Shown piece after piece: positions 6,647 through 8,211 of a stretch of 8,211 nucleotides of DNA; position 1 is the first letter of the stretch; each line of letters opens with the position of its first letter. A model generated the notes under the pieces. It had not been told where the DNA came from and did no database searches. It saw only the letters and a list, made by a program, of their open reading frames with translations. The translations under genes and the position numbers were made by a program. The stretch is from an uncultured delta proteobacterium (GTDB taxonomy: Bacteria; Myxococcota_A; Polyangia; Polyangiales; Polyangiaceae). Location: positions 1 through 8,211 of the forward strand of contig CAIOHM010000334.1 of NCBI GenBank assembly GCA_903858055.1, read 5' to 3'.

Positions 6647-6912
6647 CGCACGACCTTGGTCATCGATCCGATGGTCTCGCGCGTGTACTCGACGAGCGAG
6701 CGGACCATGGTGGGGCCGAAGGCGGCGAAGATGATCCCCACGCCGATGACCTTCACGACGAAGAGCACCGTCGCCTCGTTCACCTGCGTCGCCGTTTGGA
6801 TGACGCCCACGATGAGGCCGATGATGAGCGCGGCCGCGAGCGGTGGACCGGCGATCGTCGCCGCCATGAGGAAGACGTTGCGCAGCAGCTCGAGCGACTG
6901 ATCGACGTTCAT
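6643..6912 (-). CDS. fliQ: Flagellar export-gate protein FliQ
   Basis: Small inner-membrane subunit that packs around the FliP-FliR core of the export channel. It has 89 residues, the normal family length. Two hydrophobic hairpin helices are visible at about 12-38 and 47-69, with family-typical text GPPLAAALIIGLIVGVIQTA and TQVNEATVLFVVKVIG between and after them. The start is ATG at 6912, overlapping the fliP stop as ATGA; only a weak GAG lies upstream, so expression probably relies on coupling to fliP. It overlaps fliR by 4 nt. Confidence 0.96.
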   Translation of the reverse strand: MNVDQSLELLRNVFLMAATIAGPPLAAALIIGLIVGVIQTATQVNEATVLFVVKVIGVGIIFAAFGPTMVRSLVEYTRETIGSMTKVVR

Positions 6913-7577
6913 CGGAAGCTCGCGATGATGGATCCGACGACGAGGTTCCAGCCGTCGGCGAGGACGAAGAGCATGAGCTTCAGCGGCAAGGCGATGGTCG
7001 CCGGAGGAACCATCATCATGCCCATCGCCATGAGAATCGTCGCGACGGCGATGTCGACGACGAGGAACGGCAGCAGGACGAGCACGCCCATCTGGAACGA
7101 GGTCGTGAGCTCGGAGATGATGAACGCGGGCACGGCGATTTTCAGGGGAACGTCGTCGGGCGTGCGCGGGAGCGGGGTCTTCGTGGCCGTGTAGAAGAGC
7201 TCGAGATCGTTCTGGCGCGTCTGCTTCAGCAAAAACTCGCGGATGGGAACCGCAGCGCGATCGAGTGCCTGGAGCTCGGTGAGCTCGCCGCGATCGTAGG
7301 GGTTGTAGGCGTCACGCTGCACGGCTTCGAGCACCGGCGACATGGTGAAGAGCGTGACGAAGAGCGACAGGCCCACGAGCACCTGACCCGGCGGCGTTTG
7401 CTGCACGCCGAGCCCCTGACGCAGAAACGAGAGCACGACGACGGTCCTCACGAAGGACGTCATCGTGATCACCGCCGGCGCCAAGAGCGACAGCAGCGTC
7501 AGGAGGAGGAGGACCCGAAGCGACGGGCCTAGCTGACCTCCCGAGAGCAGACCTGCGACCGTAGACTGGGGGTTCAT
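6909..7577 (-). CDS. fliP: Flagellar export-gate protein FliP
   Basis: Main channel-forming subunit of the type III export gate. It has 222 residues, compared with about 245 in enterics. The family core is clear: LLLLTLLSLLAPAVITMTSF at 23-42, VVVLSFLRQGLGVQQTPPGQ at 46-65, PAFIISELTTSFQMGVL at 150-166 and MAMGMMMVPP at 183-192. The last element is the Met-rich stretch that forms the gasket of the closed channel in Salmonella. The shortfall is at the N-terminus: the cleavable signal peptide of many FliP proteins is missing, and only about 21 residues precede the first hydrophobic segment. The start is ATG at 7577, overlapping the fliO stop as ATGA, with AGGAGG very close upstream. No upstream in-frame hydrophobic leader was found. 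Confidence 0.96.
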   Translation of the reverse strand: MNPQSTVAGLLSGGQLGPSLRVLLLLTLLSLLAPAVITMTSFVRTVVVLSFLRQGLGVQQTPPGQVLVGLSLFVTLFTMSPVLEAVQRDAYNPYDRGELTELQALDRAAVPIREFLLKQTRQNDLELFYTATKTPLPRTPDDVPLKIAVPAFIISELTTSFQMGVLVLLPFLVVDIAVATILMAMGMMMVPPATIALPLKLMLFVLADGWNLVVGSIIASFR

Positions 7578-8211
7578 CCCCTCCTCGGAATGCGCCGCCG
7601 CGTGAGGCCGGCCACCTGCTCCTCGACGTTTGCCGGGCCCGGCGTGCGCGTGTAGACGTCCGACGGACGCGGGCTCGTCGCCCCTTCGCGCGAGGCGAGC
7701 ACGCGGTTCATGCGTGCGCTGGCCCCGAACTCCACGACGTCACGCGTCTCGGAAGCGAGCAAATCGGCTGCGTTCACGCTCGGCACCGAGGGGGTCGTCG
7801 CGACCGGGTGCGGCTGCGACGGGTAGCTCGCCGGCGGGGCGGCCACGGGCGAGACGGGCTGCGAAGCGCTCGATGCGAGGGCGCGGCGCATGGCCTCGGT
7901 GAAGCCACCGCCCGGCGCGGGCACGTCGATGGGGGCCTCCTCGTTCGCCATGCGCGCCTGCGGGGCGACGGCCATCGCCGCGGGGCTGCGGCCGAGGTAC
8001 GCCACGCGCCGAATCGACGTGTCGTTCACGCCGATGAGGAAGCGCCGCCCGTTGAACTCGGCAACGACGAGCTGCGCACGCGCCCCGACGCGCGCCGTGT
8101 CCACGATACGCAGACCGCCGCTCGAGGCCGCTTTGCCGAGGAGCCCGGCCATCGGCCCCCCGCCCTTCGCTTGCTTGGCGTAGACAGCAGCGCCGGCCAC
8201 GAGCACGACGA
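7574..8211 (-). CDS. fliO: Flagellar biosynthetic protein FliO (5' end outside window)
   Basis: Membrane-anchored protein that helps assemble the FliP ring of the export gate. The frame is open to the right edge. The GTG at 8204-8206 is read as an internal Val, because it falls inside what looks like the end of a transmembrane helix (VVLVAGAAVYA), so the true start lies outside. The cytoplasmic FliO core follows: GLRIVDTARVGARAQLVVAE, then FNGRRFLIGVNDTSIRRVAYLG, matching the family pattern of a LR.V....LG....L.LVE..GR.LL.GV core. After about residue 73 of the visible part comes a long tail of about 139 residues. It is Pro/Ala/Ser-rich near 117-144 and ends in a basic RRRIPRRG. Many FliO proteins are only 100-150 residues long. 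The 3' end overlaps fliP by 4 nt. Identification rests on the core pattern plus the position before fliP. Confidence 0.88.
   Translation of the reverse strand, partial: VVLVAGAAVYAKQAKGGGPMAGLLGKAASSGGLRIVDTARVGARAQLVVAEFNGRRFLIGVNDTSIRRVAYLGRSPAAMAVAPQARMANEEAPIDVPAPGGGFTEAMRRALASSASQPVSPVAAPPASYPSQPHPVATTPSVPSVNAADLLASETRDVVEFGASARMNRVLASREGATSPRPSDVYTRTPGPANVEEQVAGLTRRRIPRRG
7580..7585 (-). promoter_or_regulatory. Ribosome binding site of fliP, inside fliO
   Basis: A perfect AGGAGG on the minus strand, only two bases before the ATG at 7577 (or GAGG with a five-base spacer in the same run). It is the strongest Shine-Dalgarno match in the window, and suggests that fliP is translated well on its own as well as by coupling. 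Confidence 0.55.

Noticed and set aside
8204..8206. GTG as the true start of fliO
   Set aside because: It falls within the last part of a hydrophobic helix, and the frame stays open to the window edge. Starting here would remove most of the membrane anchor that FliO normally has.
1..8211. Mobile element, CRISPR array, tRNA/rRNA, or a novel defence or metabolic system
   Set aside because: No transposase, inverted-repeat borders, spaced direct repeats or RNA gene patterns were seen. Apart from the 101-nt gap and the 23-nt and 3-nt junctions, the whole window is accounted for by nine conserved flagellar genes in a known order.

Overview
The window is an unbroken stretch of a flagellar operon. 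Every gene lies on the minus strand, so transcription runs from the right edge to the left edge. In that order the genes are fliO (5' end cut off), fliP, fliQ, fliR, flhB, flhA, flhF, fliA (sigma-28 type) and flgF (3' end cut off). The DNA is roughly two-thirds GC by eye, with strongly GC-biased third positions. This gives long spurious open frames on the opposite strand. The order export gate - flhF - fliA - flgF is familiar from Deltaproteobacteria-like lineages and from Gram-positive fla/che operons. The presence of FlgF and the base composition suggest a Gram-negative, high-GC bacterium, perhaps a flagellated Myxococcota or a related deltaproteobacterial group. The taxonomic guess is inference only.

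Right part (4772-8211): fliO, fliP, fliQ, fliR and flhB form one tightly coupled block. Neighbours overlap by 4 nt (ATGA or GTGA) or are 3 nt apart. They encode the membrane core of the flagellar type III export gate: the FliP-FliQ-FliR channel, the FliO assembly chaperone and the FlhB substrate-specificity switch with its NPTH self-cleavage site.

Middle (2541-4771): a 101-nt gap, the only real break in the window, is followed by flhA. FlhA is the ion-coupled export motor and chaperone-docking platform, and starts here at GTG. The gap holds a short hairpin and a weak sigma-54-like box but no convincing promoter.

Left part (1-2540): flhF (SRP-type GTPase that sets flagellar position and number), fliA (late flagellar sigma factor) and flgF (proximal rod protein) follow each other with 7-nt and 4-nt overlaps. 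The expected flhG/ylxH (MinD-like partner of FlhF) is absent from its usual place between flhF and fliA. FlhF also carries DTPSR where SRP-type GTPases normally have DTAGR.

Together the genes build the export gate, place it in the cell, export rod subunits and switch on late genes. I see no mobile element, CRISPR, RNA gene or novel system. The unusual points are details within a conserved flagellar locus.
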